From contig NZ_PQSS01000007.1 in the NCBI RefSeq assembly GCF_002920535.1, forward strand, positions 98,668 to 162,667: DNA of 64,000 bases. Reading direction: 5' to 3'. Made by a program: the position numbers and the translations under genes. Origin of the DNA: Streptomyces sp. Ru71. Its GTDB lineage: Bacteria; Actinomycetota; Actinomycetes; Streptomycetales; Streptomycetaceae. Position 1 is the stretch's first letter, and every line of letters begins with the position of its first letter. The notes below the pieces were generated by a model. That model was not told where the DNA came from. It ran no database searches and saw only the letters and a list, made by a program, of their open reading frames with translations. Positions 9,709 through 17,988 of the stretch are shown piece after piece.

Positions 9709-9724
9709 GGGGCCCTCCTCTCAT

Positions 9725-9735
9725 AAGCACTGCTT
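9725..9735. promoter_or_regulatory. Candidate LysR operator
   Basis: AAGCA-C-TGCTT is a perfect short palindrome in the divergent gap, 17 bases from the LysR start. Its position and interrupted dyad suit LysR binding. No footprint can be inferred from sequence alone. Confidence 0.4.
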
Positions 9736-9796
9736 CATCCAACCGTGCAGGAATCATCGCTGGTGCTAAAGGGTGCCGGGCCGTGATCCTCGACGC

Positions 9797-10735
9797 ATGC
9801 GACCTGCACATCTGGCCCTCGCCGTCCTCGTCGCGGCGGTCTGGGGCGTGAACTTCACCGTCATCGAGATCGGCCTCGGCCACTTCCCGCCGCTGCTGTT
9901 CTCCGCCCTGCGCTTCCTGGCGGCGGCGGTCCCCGCCGTGCTGTTCGTCGGCCGCCCCAAGGTGGCCTGGCGGTGGATCGTCGCCGTCGGACTCGTCCTC
10001 GGGGTGGCCAAGTTCGGGCTGCTGTTCGTCGGCATGGACGCCGGCATGCCGGCCGGCCTGTCCTCGCTGGTCCTGCAGATCCAGGCGGTGTTCACGGCCC
10101 TGATCGCCGCAGCCGTGCTCGGCGAACGCCCCACCGGCGTGCGGGCCTTGGGCATGCTGGTGGCCGTGTCCGGCATCGCGGTGGCGGCCGTCGACGAGGG
10201 CGCCTCGGGCCCGCTCGGCGCCTTCGCCCTCGTCATCGCGGCGGCCCTGTGCTGGGGCCTGTCCAACGTCCTCACCCGCAAGGCCGCCCCGCCCGACGCG
10301 CTGAACTTCATGGTGTGGGTGAGCACGGTCCCCGTCCTGCCCCTCCTCGCCCTCTCCCTCCTCCTGGAGGGCCCGTCCCGGGACTACGACGCCCTGCGCG
10401 CCCTGGACTGGCAGGGCGCCGGCACGGTGGTGTACGTCGCCTGGGTCACGACGGTGTTCGGCTTCGGCGCCTGGGGCTGGCTGCTGCGCCGCCACCCGGC
10501 GTCCACGGTCGCCCCCTTCTCCCTGCTGGTGCCGGTGTTCGGCATGACGTCGGCGGCCCTGTTCCTGGGCGAGCCGGTGACCTGGCTGCGGTGGTGCGCG
10601 GCGGCGCTGCTGGTGGGCGGGGTGGCTCTCACGTCCCTGGCACCGGCGCGGCGGCGGACCCCCGGCTATTTCGGTCGACGCCGGCCACCGGCTGAGGAAG
10701 ACTCACCGGTCGTCGGGAGCGCGGCACGATCATGA
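9797..10735 (+). CDS. EamA/DMT-family membrane transporter
   Basis: This protein of about 312 residues has ten hydrophobic segments arranged as two EamA repeats, beginning LALAVLVAAVWGVNFTVIE and AFALVIAAALCWGLSNV. The family exports amino acids or other small metabolites from the cytoplasm. The ATG at 9797 is preferred because the membrane domain begins at once; a GTG at 9773 would add eight residues. No clear ribosome binding site precedes 9797, so the message could be leaderless. The divergent LysR gene probably controls it. Confidence 0.85.
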   Translation: MRPAHLALAVLVAAVWGVNFTVIEIGLGHFPPLLFSALRFLAAAVPAVLFVGRPKVAWRWIVAVGLVLGVAKFGLLFVGMDAGMPAGLSSLVLQIQAVFTALIAAAVLGERPTGVRALGMLVAVSGIAVAAVDEGASGPLGAFALVIAAALCWGLSNVLTRKAAPPDALNFMVWVSTVPVLPLLALSLLLEGPSRDYDALRALDWQGAGTVVYVAWVTTVFGFGAWGWLLRRHPASTVAPFSLLVPVFGMTSAALFLGEPVTWLRWCAAALLVGGVALTSLAPARRRTPGYFGRRRPPAEEDSPVVGSAARS

Positions 10736-10747
10736 GGGGGACGAAGC

Positions 10748-11371
10748 GTGAGCTTCAAGCTGGAAGGACCGGTTCTTGAGGGGACGCTGGTGCGCCTGGA
10801 GCCGCTGGAGCACCGGCACGCCGCCGGGCTGGCGGAGGCGGCCGAGGAGAACCGGGACACCTACGCCTTCACCTGGGTGCCGCGCAGCCACGAAGTGGAC
10901 GCGTACATCGACACCCAGCTGGCCCGCGCGGCGTCCGGCTGGCTGGCTCCGTACGTGCAGGTGCACCGCGCCACGGGGCGGGTGGTCGGCGCCACCGGCT
11001 ACCTGGACCCGCGCAGCTGGCTGTCCGAGGACGGACTCGACGCCGTCGAGATCGGCTTCACCTGGCTCGCGGCCTCGGCACAGGGCACGGGCGTGAACGC
11101 CGAGGCCAAGCTGCTGCTCCTGCGCCACGCCTTCGAGGAGTGGGACGTGTCCCGCGTGGACCTGAAGACCGACGCCCGCAACGCCCGCTCCCGCGCGGCG
11201 ATCGCCGCGGCCGGCGCCCGCTTCGAGGGCGTCCTGCGCAACTGGTCCCGCTCCTGGGCCCCGGGCGAGGAGGGCCGCCTGCGCGACTCCGCGATCTTCT
11301 CGATCACGGCGGAGGAATGGCCGGCCTCCCGCACACGCCTGGAACACCGGATCGCGCGCTACACGAGGTGA
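10748..11371 (+). CDS. GNAT-family N-acetyltransferase (RimJ/RimL type)
   Basis: This 207-residue single-domain protein opens with [16 protein letters not shown], typical of the RimJ/RimL-like branch. [21 protein letters not shown] matches the beta4/acetyl-CoA pyrophosphate loop region and [17 protein letters not shown] is the conserved C-terminal helix. The GTG start follows GAGGGGG. The acceptor may be a protein N-terminus, an antibiotic or another small molecule. Confidence 0.85.
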   Translation: MSFKLEGPVLEGTLVRLEPLEHRHAAGLAEAAEENRDTYAFTWVPRSHEVDAYIDTQLARAASGWLAPYVQVHRATGRVVGATGYLDPRSWLSEDGLDAVEIGFTWLAASAQGTGVNAEAKLLLLRHAFEEWDVSRVDLKTDARNARSRAAIAAAGARFEGVLRNWSRSWAPGEEGRLRDSAIFSITAEEWPASRTRLEHRIARYTR

Positions 11372-11431
11372 GACCTGGCGGGGCCCACGTACTACTGGGC
11401 CGCCGACTCCACCAGCCCCCGGTCCCGTCGC

Positions 11432-12229
11432 TCAGGCCGACTCGCTCAGCAACCGGCTCAGACGCTCCCGCCCCGCGTCCAGCAGCTCCGGCAGCGGTGC
11501 CGCCGACTCGTACCAGCGCTTCTCGTACTCCCAGCACAGCCAGCCGTCCCAGCCGTGCCGGGAGAGCACCTCCACGACCTCGGCCAGCGGCAGCACCCCC
11601 GCGCCCAGCGCCAGCGGAGTGGTGTCGTCGGCCGAAGCGATGTCCTTGACCTGCACATAGCCCAGGTGCGGGGCGAGCGCGGCGTATGTCTGGGACGGCT
11701 GCTCGCCGCCCAGCCAGGTGTGCATCACGTCCCACAGCGCACCCACGCTGCCGTGCCCCACGGGGCCGAGCACCCGGATCGCGTCGGCGCCGGTGCGGTG
11801 CGAGTCGTGGGTCTCCAGCAGGATCCGCACCCCCAGCGCGGAGGCGTCCTTCGCGGCCGTGCCGAGCCGCCGCGCGGCCGTCGCGTCGGCCTCCTCGCGC
11901 GACTGCTCACCGCCGCCGGGAAAGACCCGCACGAAGGGCGCCCCGAGGTCATGGGCCAGCTGCAGCAGGGCGCGGATCTCCTCCAGTACGGGCCCGTCGT
12001 CGCCCGGCGCGGCCACGCGCGTGTACCCGGCGACCCCGAGCACCTCCACACCGGCCGCCTTGAACAAGGCGGCGGCATCGGCCCGTTCGGCGGGGGAGAG
12101 GCCCGGATGCACCGGCTCCTCGGGATGGGCGCGCAGCTCGACGCCGTGATAGCCGTGCGCGGTGGCCAGCCGCAGCACGTCGGGAAGAGGCAGACCGGGC
12201 ACACCGAGAGTGGAGAACGCCAGCTTCAT
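11432..12229 (-). CDS. Sugar phosphate isomerase/epimerase-like TIM barrel (xylose isomerase-like domain)
   Basis: This 265-residue protein has the AP-endonuclease-2/xylose isomerase-like barrel: MKLAFSTLGVPGLP at the first strand, HGYHGVELRAHPEE, ILLETHDSHRTG, GALWDVMHTWLGG, YVQVKDI and WDGWLCWEYEKRW. The Glu, Asp, His and Glu residues at strand ends are those that bind a divalent metal in the family. The ATG at 12229 is chosen because the first beta-strand begins there. It lies 36 bases downstream of the MarR-GNAT gene on the same strand and may be cotranscribed. The substrate is unknown. Confidence 0.8.
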   Translation of the reverse strand: MKLAFSTLGVPGLPLPDVLRLATAHGYHGVELRAHPEEPVHPGLSPAERADAAALFKAAGVEVLGVAGYTRVAAPGDDGPVLEEIRALLQLAHDLGAPFVRVFPGGGEQSREEADATAARRLGTAAKDASALGVRILLETHDSHRTGADAIRVLGPVGHGSVGALWDVMHTWLGGEQPSQTYAALAPHLGYVQVKDIASADDTTPLALGAGVLPLAEVVEVLSRHGWDGWLCWEYEKRWYESAAPLPELLDAGRERLSRLLSESA

Positions 12230-12265
12230 GCCCAGGACCCTACTCGCAGCCCGCCGCTTCAAACG

Positions 12266-13186
12266 TCAAGGCAGGTCCAGCCGCCAGTCCTGCCCCACCA
12301 GATCCTTCCCGAAGGACCGGTGCGGCTTCTCAGAGGTGAGCACGAACCCGTGCCGCTGGTAGATCCGCCGGGCAGCGGACAGAACATCGTTCGTCCACAA
12401 CACAACGGACCGGTACCCCACACCACGAGCGAAATCGACGACCGCCGTCACCAGGCGGTCGCCGATGCCGAGGCCGCGGGCCTCCGGTTCGACCAGCAGC
12501 AGCCGCAGCCGGGCCGTGTCCGGGGCGTCGTCGCGCACGCACATCACGCAGCCCACCGGGCGCCCGTCCAGCTCGGCGATCCACACCCGCTCCACCAGCG
12601 GGTCATGGTCCTCGGCGAACTGGGCGACGATCCGCGCCACGAGCCCCTCGTACTCCCCGTCCCACCCGTACTCGGCGGCGTACACGGCCGCGTTGCGCTG
12701 CACGATCCAGCCCAGATCACCGGGCCGGGGCCCGCGCAGCACGACGTCCTCGGCCGAGGGCGCCCGCCGCTCCCCGAGAACGGACCGGATCGTACGCATC
12801 GCCTCCGCCAGCCGGGGCCGGTCGTCCGCCGGCACGGTGGCCAGCAGCGCGCCGACGGTCTGACGGGCCCGCTCGTCGAGCAGCCCGGCGGCGTCCCGGC
12901 CGCGCTCGGTGAGCACCACCCGGCGCCGCCGCGTGTCCGTCTCGGAGGGCACCCGCTCGACCAGCCCGTCCCGCTCGAACCGGTTCAGGATCCGACTGAG
13001 GTACCCGGCGTCCAACGCCAGTTGGGCCCGCAGATCGGCGGCGTCCGTCCGCGGCGCGTGGGCCAGCTCGTACAGGACACGCGTCTCCGTGAGGGTGTAC
13101 GGGGCGTACAGGTGGCGGCCGTAGTCGAGGGCGCCGATGAGGTGGGTGTAGAAGCGGTTGAAGGAGCGAATGTCCTGAACGGTCAT
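12266..13186 (-). CDS. MarR-type regulator fused to GNAT acetyltransferase
   Basis: This 306-residue two-domain protein has an N-terminal MarR winged helix (about 1-140; ALDAGYLSRILNRFERDGLV recognition region and the DTRRRRVVLTERG wing) and a C-terminal GNAT domain (about 155-306; VEPEARGLGIGDRLV is the acetyl-CoA loop). Fusions of this type occur in many Streptomyces. The ATG at 13186 places the start 25 bases inside a 19-bp palindrome, which probably binds the MarR domain for autoregulation. Whether acetyl-CoA or acetylation changes DNA binding is unknown. Confidence 0.88.
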   Translation of the reverse strand: MTVQDIRSFNRFYTHLIGALDYGRHLYAPYTLTETRVLYELAHAPRTDAADLRAQLALDAGYLSRILNRFERDGLVERVPSETDTRRRRVVLTERGRDAAGLLDERARQTVGALLATVPADDRPRLAEAMRTIRSVLGERRAPSAEDVVLRGPRPGDLGWIVQRNAAVYAAEYGWDGEYEGLVARIVAQFAEDHDPLVERVWIAELDGRPVGCVMCVRDDAPDTARLRLLLVEPEARGLGIGDRLVTAVVDFARGVGYRSVVLWTNDVLSAARRIYQRHGFVLTSEKPHRSFGKDLVGQDWRLDLP

Positions 13187-13210
13187 GGCCGACCCCGATG
13201 CTGAAAACAA

Positions 13211-13229
13211 TCTCTGACTCAGTCAGAGA
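13211..13229. promoter_or_regulatory. Palindromic operator of the MarR-GNAT gene
   Basis: TCTCTGACT-C-AGTCAGAGA is a perfect 9-bp dyad around one central base. It is AT-richer than its surroundings and lies 25 bases upstream of the MarR-GNAT start, where it would block the promoter. MarR dimers bind dyads of this size. Autorepression is inferred from position. Confidence 0.7.
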
Positions 13230-13268
13230 AAACCGTGCACCCAGCCTAGGCCGCCGCCCCACCCCCGG

Positions 13269-13862
13269 CTACTCCTGTGCCACGGCCCGGTACACGCACA
13301 CCTCCGCACCCGTCTTGGCGCTGACCGTCGACACCAGCTGGAACGGCCGCCGCACCCCGTCCGCCGGAAAGATCGACATACCGCCCCCCAGCAGCACCGG
13401 CATCCGCATCAGGATCAGCTCGTCGAGCAGCCCCTCGGTCAGCAGCGAGCGCACCAGCCGCGGGCTGCCGGCGATCAGCAGGTCACCTCCCGGCGTGGCC
13501 CGCAGATCCTCGATCCGGTCCATGGCCTCCCCGGCCGGGATCAGCCTCATGTTCGGCCAGGGCAGATCGGACTCGACCAGCGTCCCGGACACCACGTACG
13601 CCCGAACGGCGTTCATCCGGTCGGCGAAGATCTCCCCGGCCCGCTCCGGCCACAACGTGGCCATGGTCTGCCAGGTCCGCTCCCCGCACAGCAGCGCGTC
13701 CGCCTTGGCGAGCGCCCCCTCGAACGCGCCGCCGACGACCTCCGGATCGACATACGGCAACGACCAGCCGCCGTGCGCGAAGTCGTCGTCGGTGTCCTCC
13801 GGCTCGCCGGGCGCCTGCACGACACCGTCAAGACTGATGAACTCGCTGGCCACGGTGCGCAT
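13269..13862 (-). CDS. Dihydrofolate reductase-family protein (RibD C-terminal domain)
   Basis: This 197-residue protein opens with MRTVASEFISLDGVVQAPG, the family N-terminus, and keeps ADALLCGERTWQTMA, YVVSGTL, GGDLLIAGSPRLVRSLL and PVLLGGGMSIFP. The fold binds NAD(P)H; members are RibD-like reductases of mostly unknown substrate. The ATG at 13862 was chosen over far-upstream starts because it matches the family N-terminus. It lies upstream of the MarR-GNAT gene on the same strand, but the operator between them suggests separate transcription. Confidence 0.85.
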   Translation of the reverse strand: MRTVASEFISLDGVVQAPGEPEDTDDDFAHGGWSLPYVDPEVVGGAFEGALAKADALLCGERTWQTMATLWPERAGEIFADRMNAVRAYVVSGTLVESDLPWPNMRLIPAGEAMDRIEDLRATPGGDLLIAGSPRLVRSLLTEGLLDELILMRMPVLLGGGMSIFPADGVRRPFQLVSTVSAKTGAEVCVYRAVAQE

Positions 13863-13998
13863 GGAACCCACTCCGCTCCTCGCTCGGTGACACCGGCACC
13901 CCCTCCGATCATCGCGGAAGACCCGGCCCCCCGCCCGCAAGAGGGGGCCACGAATTCCGACAGCACGACGGCGAGGCACCCGCGCACGGCGGGAAGGG

Positions 13999-14098
13999 GC
14001 CGGGGTGGGGGGTGTCCGCCCGCAGCGGCCGGCACCGCCGACAGCCACCGTGTCGGGGACAGTGGGCCGGACCGAGGACGGACACCCCCCACCCCGGC
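13999..14098. repeat. 20-bp perfect inverted repeat around a 60-base core
   Basis: The arms 13999-14018 and 14079-14098 are exact reverse complements; the left arm reads GCCGGGGTGGGGGGTGTCCG. The 60-base core has no frame of its own. The element could form a very stable stem downstream of the LacI gene, acting as a terminator, or be the ends of a tiny non-autonomous mobile element. Confidence 0.7.
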
Positions 14099-14133
14099 GC
14101 CGACTCACGAACCGGCCGTAGGCGCAACGCACG

Positions 14134-14347
14134 CCACGACGCAACAGCAACGGGCCGCCGCAGGCATATAGGGGCGCGGGGAACTGCGCGACCAGCCACG
14201 ACGCAACAGCAACAGGCCGCCGCAGGCATTCCAGGGGCGCGGGGAACTGCGCGACCAGCCACAACGCAACAGCAACAGGCCGCCGCAGGGTAACGCGGGG
14301 AACTGCGCGACCAGCCACAACGCACCAGCAACGGGCCGCCGCAGGCC
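14134..14347. repeat. Tandem intergenic repeat with GGGGCGCGGGGAACTGCGCGA core
   Basis: About four copies begin at 14134, 14196, 14259 and 14315, with spacing of 62, 63 and 56 bases; the last is partial. Each unit carries CCACRACGCAMCAGCAAC and, in the first two complete units, GGGGCGCGGGGAACTGCGCG. The third unit lost several bases before CGCGGGG. The core sequence recurs at 45007-45150 in different surroundings. I recall similar GCGCGGGGAACTGCGCGA elements between genes in many Streptomyces genomes. Confidence 0.8.
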
Positions 14348-14372
14348 CCCGGAACAAACGCCACAGGCAAGG

Positions 14373-15422
14373 TCACCCCACCCGAGGCCCCCCACAAGAC
14401 CCCCGAACCATCAACTCCCCCCGAACCGTGGCGATCCCCCCAGGCGGAGCCTCCTCCCGCCCCATGGCAATCCGCCCGGCCCGAGCCCCCGCCTCAGCCA
14501 ACGGCAACCGCACGGTCGTCAACGAAGGCACCGCGTCGACACTGAACGGCAGATCATCGAACCCGGCCACAGACACATCAGCAGGAATCCGCAGCCCGGA
14601 CTCCCGCAGCGCCGCACACGCCCCCAACGCGACGGAGTCGTTCGCCGCCACGACAGCCGTCAACGAGGGATCCCGCCGCAGCAGCTCCAACGTGGCCTCG
14701 TACCCCGACTGCCGGTCGTAGCGCCCGTGCACGGTCCACTCGGGCAGCTCCTCGATCCCCGCCGCGGCCAGCGCCTCCCGGTGCCCCTCCAGCCGGTGCC
14801 GCGTCGTCGTCCGCTCCTCGGGCCCGGCGATGTACCCGAGCCGCCGGTGCCCGAGCCCGATCAGATGCTCGGTGAGCCGCCGCGCCCCGCCCCGGTTGTC
14901 GAAGGTCAGCGCGATCACCCCGGCGTCCTCCACCGGCGGCCGCCCGCACAGCACGACCTTCGTCCCCGCGTCCACCAGCTTGCGCAGCTTCGCCGCCATG
15001 GCGGCACGGTGCGCCGGGTCCTCCAGGGCTCCGCCGGTCAGCACCACGGCCGCGGCCCGCTGCCGCTGGAGCAGCGTGAGGTAGGTCAGCTCCCGCTCCG
15101 GTGACCCCCCGGTGTTGCACACGACGGCGAGTCTCTCGCCCCCCGCGCGCCCCCCAGGCCCGCCGATCTCCCCCTGGATGGCACCGGCCATGATCCCGAA
15201 GAACGGGTCGGCGATGTCGTTGACCAGGATGCCGACCAGGTCGGAGGTGGCCGCGGCCAGCGAGCTGGCGGGCCCGTTGAGGACGTAGTCCAGCTCGTCC
15301 ACGGCCTTGAGCACCCGCTCCCGGGTGGATGCCGCCACCGGGTAGTTCCCGTTCAGCACGCGCGACACCGTCGCGGGGGAGACCTGCGCGCGGGCCGCCA
15401 CGTCCGCCAGGGTCACCGTCAT
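14373..15422 (-). CDS. LacI-family transcriptional regulator
   Basis: This 349-residue repressor has an N-terminal LacI helix-turn-helix and hinge (MTVTLADVAARAQVSPATVSRVLNG, residues 1-60 region) and a periplasmic-binding-protein-like sensor (about 65-345; DNRGGARRLTEHLIGLGHRRLGYIAG and VSVAGFDDLPFS). The ATG at 15422 follows GGAGG. It diverges from a sugar oxidoreductase operon, and an AAGCGCTT palindrome of the LacI type lies in the gap near that operon. It probably represses the operon until a sugar-derived ligand binds. Confidence 0.93.
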   Translation of the reverse strand: MTVTLADVAARAQVSPATVSRVLNGNYPVAASTRERVLKAVDELDYVLNGPASSLAAATSDLVGILVNDIADPFFGIMAGAIQGEIGGPGGRAGGERLAVVCNTGGSPERELTYLTLLQRQRAAAVVLTGGALEDPAHRAAMAAKLRKLVDAGTKVVLCGRPPVEDAGVIALTFDNRGGARRLTEHLIGLGHRRLGYIAGPEERTTTRHRLEGHREALAAAGIEELPEWTVHGRYDRQSGYEATLELLRRDPSLTAVVAANDSVALGACAALRESGLRIPADVSVAGFDDLPFSVDAVPSLTTVRLPLAEAGARAGRIAMGREEAPPGGIATVRGELMVRGSCGGPRVG

Positions 15423-15596
15423 CTCGTCGTCCTCCGGTCGCGCATCTCGTCGTACGCCCTCGTACACACCCGGGCCCACGCCCACGGTTCCGAGCAGACA
15501 TTAGGCCACCCGGCGGCGTTGTTCGCCCCCTCGAACAACTCGTCTTGTGCACGGCCTTGTACAGACCACTGCTCAGCGGCTAGTTTCTCACGTATA

Positions 15597-15608
15597 GAAA
15601 GCGCTTAC
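15597..15608. promoter_or_regulatory. Candidate LacI operator
   Basis: GAAAGCGCTTAC contains the perfect palindrome AAGCGCTT (15599-15606) with the central CG step typical of LacI/GalR/CcpA sites. It lies 81 bases upstream of the dehydrogenase GTG in the divergent gap. Control by the adjacent LacI protein is inference. Confidence 0.6.
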
Positions 15609-15688
15609 TGCACGCCTTGCCGGACCGAGGGCACGACGGCCCGGCCGGCCGGAGAACCGGGCGCCGCCGCGCCCACGAAGGGACAGAC

Positions 15689-16840
15689 GTGACACGCAAG
15701 ACGGCGCGTATCGCCATGAACGGCGTGACCGGGCGCATGGGCTACCGCCAGCACCTCGTCCGCTCGATCCTGGCCATCCGCGAGCAGGGCGGCCTCGACC
15801 TCGGCGACGGCACCGTGCTGTGGCCCGAGCCGGTCCTCCTCGGCCGCCGCGAGCACGCGCTGAAGGCGCTCGCCGAGCAGCACGGCCTGGACCACTGGTC
15901 GACGGACCTGGACGCCGTACTGGCGGACGACACGGTCGACATCTACTTCGACGCCCAGGTCACCTCCGCCCGCGAGGAGGCCATCAGGAAGGCGATCGCC
16001 GCCGGCAAGCACATCTACACCGAGAAGCCGACCGCGACCGGCCTGGACGGTGCCCTGGAACTGGCCCGGCTCGCCCACGACAAGGGCGTCAGGCACGGCG
16101 TCGTCCAGGACAAGATCTTCCTGCCGGGCCTGCTGAAGCTGAAGCGCCTCATCGACGGCGGCTTCTTCGGCCGCGTCCTGTCCGTGCGCGGCGAGTTCGG
16201 CTACTGGGTCTTCGAGGGCGACTGGCAGGAGGCCCAGCGCCCGTCCTGGAACTACCGCGCCGAGGACGGCGGCGGCATCGTCGTCGACATGTTCCCGCAC
16301 TGGGAGTACGTCCTGCACGAGCTGTTCGGCCGCGTCACCTCCGTGCAGGCCCTGACCGCCACCCACATCCCGCAGCGCTGGGACGAGCACGGCAAGCCCT
16401 ACGACGCGACGGCGGACGACGCCGCGTACGGCATCTTCGAGCTCGAAGGCGGCGCCATCGCCCAGATCAACTCCTCCTGGGCCGTGCGCGTCAACCGCGA
16501 CGAACTGGTCGAGTTCCAGGTCGACGGCACCGAGGGCTCCGCCGTGGCGGGCCTGCGCAAGTGCCGCGTCCAGCACCGCTCCGCCACCCCCAAGCCGGTG
16601 TGGAACCCGGACATCCCCGCCACCGAGGTCTTCCGCGACCAGTGGCAGGAGGTCCCCGACAACCAGGACTTCGACAACGGCTTCAAGGCCCAGTGGGAGC
16701 TGTTCCTCAAGCATGTGTACGCCGGTGCCGACTACCACTGGGACCTGCTCGCCGGCGCCCGCGGCGTCCAGCTCGCCGAGCTGGGCCTGAAGTCCTCGGC
16801 CGAGGGCCGCCGTATCGAGGTTCCGGAGATCGCGCTGTGA
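15689..16840 (+). CDS. Gfo/Idh/MocA-family NAD(P)-dependent oxidoreductase
   Basis: This 383-residue protein has an N-terminal Rossmann fold (ARIAMNGVTGRMGYRQHLV) with the family signature AGKHIYTEKPTATG near residue 110 (EKP supplies the catalytic Lys), and a C-terminal substrate domain. The glycine motif NGVTGRMG differs from the usual GxGxxG, which may alter cofactor binding. The GTG start follows GAAGGGA; the longer frame adds an implausible Arg/Gly tail. It is the first gene of an operon with DUF993 and a sugar isomerase, joined by GTGA overlaps. Likely oxidises a sugar or inositol; the exact substrate is unknown. Confidence 0.87.
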   Translation: MTRKTARIAMNGVTGRMGYRQHLVRSILAIREQGGLDLGDGTVLWPEPVLLGRREHALKALAEQHGLDHWSTDLDAVLADDTVDIYFDAQVTSAREEAIRKAIAAGKHIYTEKPTATGLDGALELARLAHDKGVRHGVVQDKIFLPGLLKLKRLIDGGFFGRVLSVRGEFGYWVFEGDWQEAQRPSWNYRAEDGGGIVVDMFPHWEYVLHELFGRVTSVQALTATHIPQRWDEHGKPYDATADDAAYGIFELEGGAIAQINSSWAVRVNRDELVEFQVDGTEGSAVAGLRKCRVQHRSATPKPVWNPDIPATEVFRDQWQEVPDNQDFDNGFKAQWELFLKHVYAGADYHWDLLAGARGVQLAELGLKSSAEGRRIEVPEIAL

Positions 16841-17988
16841 CCATCCGCCTTCCCGACGCGCAAGGGGCCCTGCGCACCTACGAGCCGCGCACCGAACCCC
16901 TCCTCGTCACCTCCTCCACCCCCCTCACCTCCCGCACGGTCTTCTCGGCGGCGCACGTCGTCGCCGATCCCTTCGCCGACGTCACCCCCGACTCCCCGGC
17001 CGCCGTCGACTGGGACGCCACCCTGGCCTTCCGCCGCCATCTGTGGTCCCACGGGCTCGGCGTCGCCGAGGCCATGGACACCGCCCAGCGCGGCATGGGC
17101 CTGGACTGGGCGGGCGCGGCCGAACTGATCCGCCGCTCCGCCGCCGAGGCCAAGGCGGTCGGCGGCCGGATCGCCTGCGGGGTCGGCACCGACCAGATCA
17201 CCGGCGGGACCCTGCCGGAGATCCGGGCCGCGTACGAGGAGCAGCTCGCCGTCGTCGAGGACGCGGGCGCGCAGGCCATCCTGATGGCGTCGCGCGCCCT
17301 GGCCGCCACGGCGAAGGGCCCCGAGGACTACCTGGAGGTCTACGGCCACCTCCTGCGCCAGGCCTCCGACCCGGTGATCCTGCACTGGCTCGGCCCCATG
17401 TTCGACCCGGCGCTGGCGGGCTACTGGGGGTCCACCGACCTGGACGCGGCCACGGACACCTTCCTGGAGGTGATCTCGGCGCACCCGGAGAAGGTCGACG
17501 GCATCAAGGTCTCCCTGCTGGACGCCCAGCGCGAGATCGACCTGCGTCGCCGTCTGCCGCAGGGCGTGCGCTGCTACACCGGCGACGACTTCAACTACCC
17601 GGAGCTGATCGCGGGCGACGAGCAGGGCTTCAGCCACGCCCTGCTCGGCATCTTCGACCCGCTGGGCCCGCTCGCGGCCGAGGCGGTCCGCGTCCTGGAC
17701 ACCGGCGACAGGGCCGGCTTCCGCGCCCTGCTCGACCCGACGGTCGAACTCTCCCGCCACCTCTTCCAGGCGCCCACCCGCTACTACAAGACGGGCGTGG
17801 TCTTCCTGGCCTGGCTGGCCGGCCACCAGTCCCACTTCACGATGGTCGGCGGCCTGCAGTCGGCCCGCTCCCTGCCGCACTTCGCCCGCGCCTACGAACT
17901 CGCCGACTCCCTCGGCCTGTTCCCGGACCCCAAGCTGGCCGAGGAGCGGATGAAGACCCTGCTCGCGCTGTACGGAGTGACCCAGTGA
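16837..17988 (+). CDS. DUF993 / dihydrodipicolinate synthase-like aldolase-family protein
   Basis: This 383-residue protein starts at a GTG overlapping the previous stop (GTGA), indicating translational coupling. Recognisable stretches are GVGTDQITGG, DAGAQAILMASRALAAT, VILHWLGPMFDPALAGYWGS, VDGIKVSLLD with a central Lys, and CYTGDDFNYPELIAGD. They suggest a TIM barrel of the DHDPS/aldolase superfamily with the Lys in KVSLLD as a possible Schiff-base residue. The reaction has not been defined to my knowledge. Its place between a dehydrogenase and an isomerase suggests cleavage of an oxidised sugar. Confidence 0.75.
   Translation: MTIRLPDAQGALRTYEPRTEPLLVTSSTPLTSRTVFSAAHVVADPFADVTPDSPAAVDWDATLAFRRHLWSHGLGVAEAMDTAQRGMGLDWAGAAELIRRSAAEAKAVGGRIACGVGTDQITGGTLPEIRAAYEEQLAVVEDAGAQAILMASRALAATAKGPEDYLEVYGHLLRQASDPVILHWLGPMFDPALAGYWGSTDLDAATDTFLEVISAHPEKVDGIKVSLLDAQREIDLRRRLPQGVRCYTGDDFNYPELIAGDEQGFSHALLGIFDPLGPLAAEAVRVLDTGDRAGFRALLDPTVELSRHLFQAPTRYYKTGVVFLAWLAGHQSHFTMVGGLQSARSLPHFARAYELADSLGLFPDPKLAEERMKTLLALYGVTQ

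Larger units (their letters stand above)
13863..14372. other. Gene-free stretch with an inverted repeat and tandem repeats
   Basis: This 510-base region between the LacI and DHFR-like genes has no supported gene. It contains a 20-bp perfect inverted repeat (13999-14098) and about four tandem copies of a 56-63 bp unit (14134-14347), both listed separately. The end near 13863-13900 should contain the promoter of the DHFR-like gene. Confidence 0.7.

Noticed and set aside
7508..10495. A 995-codon minus-strand open frame across the GH3 and LysR genes
   Set aside because: It is Arg/Gly/Pro-rich, crosses an intergenic operator and runs out of frame with two clear genes. Long spurious frames are normal at this GC content.
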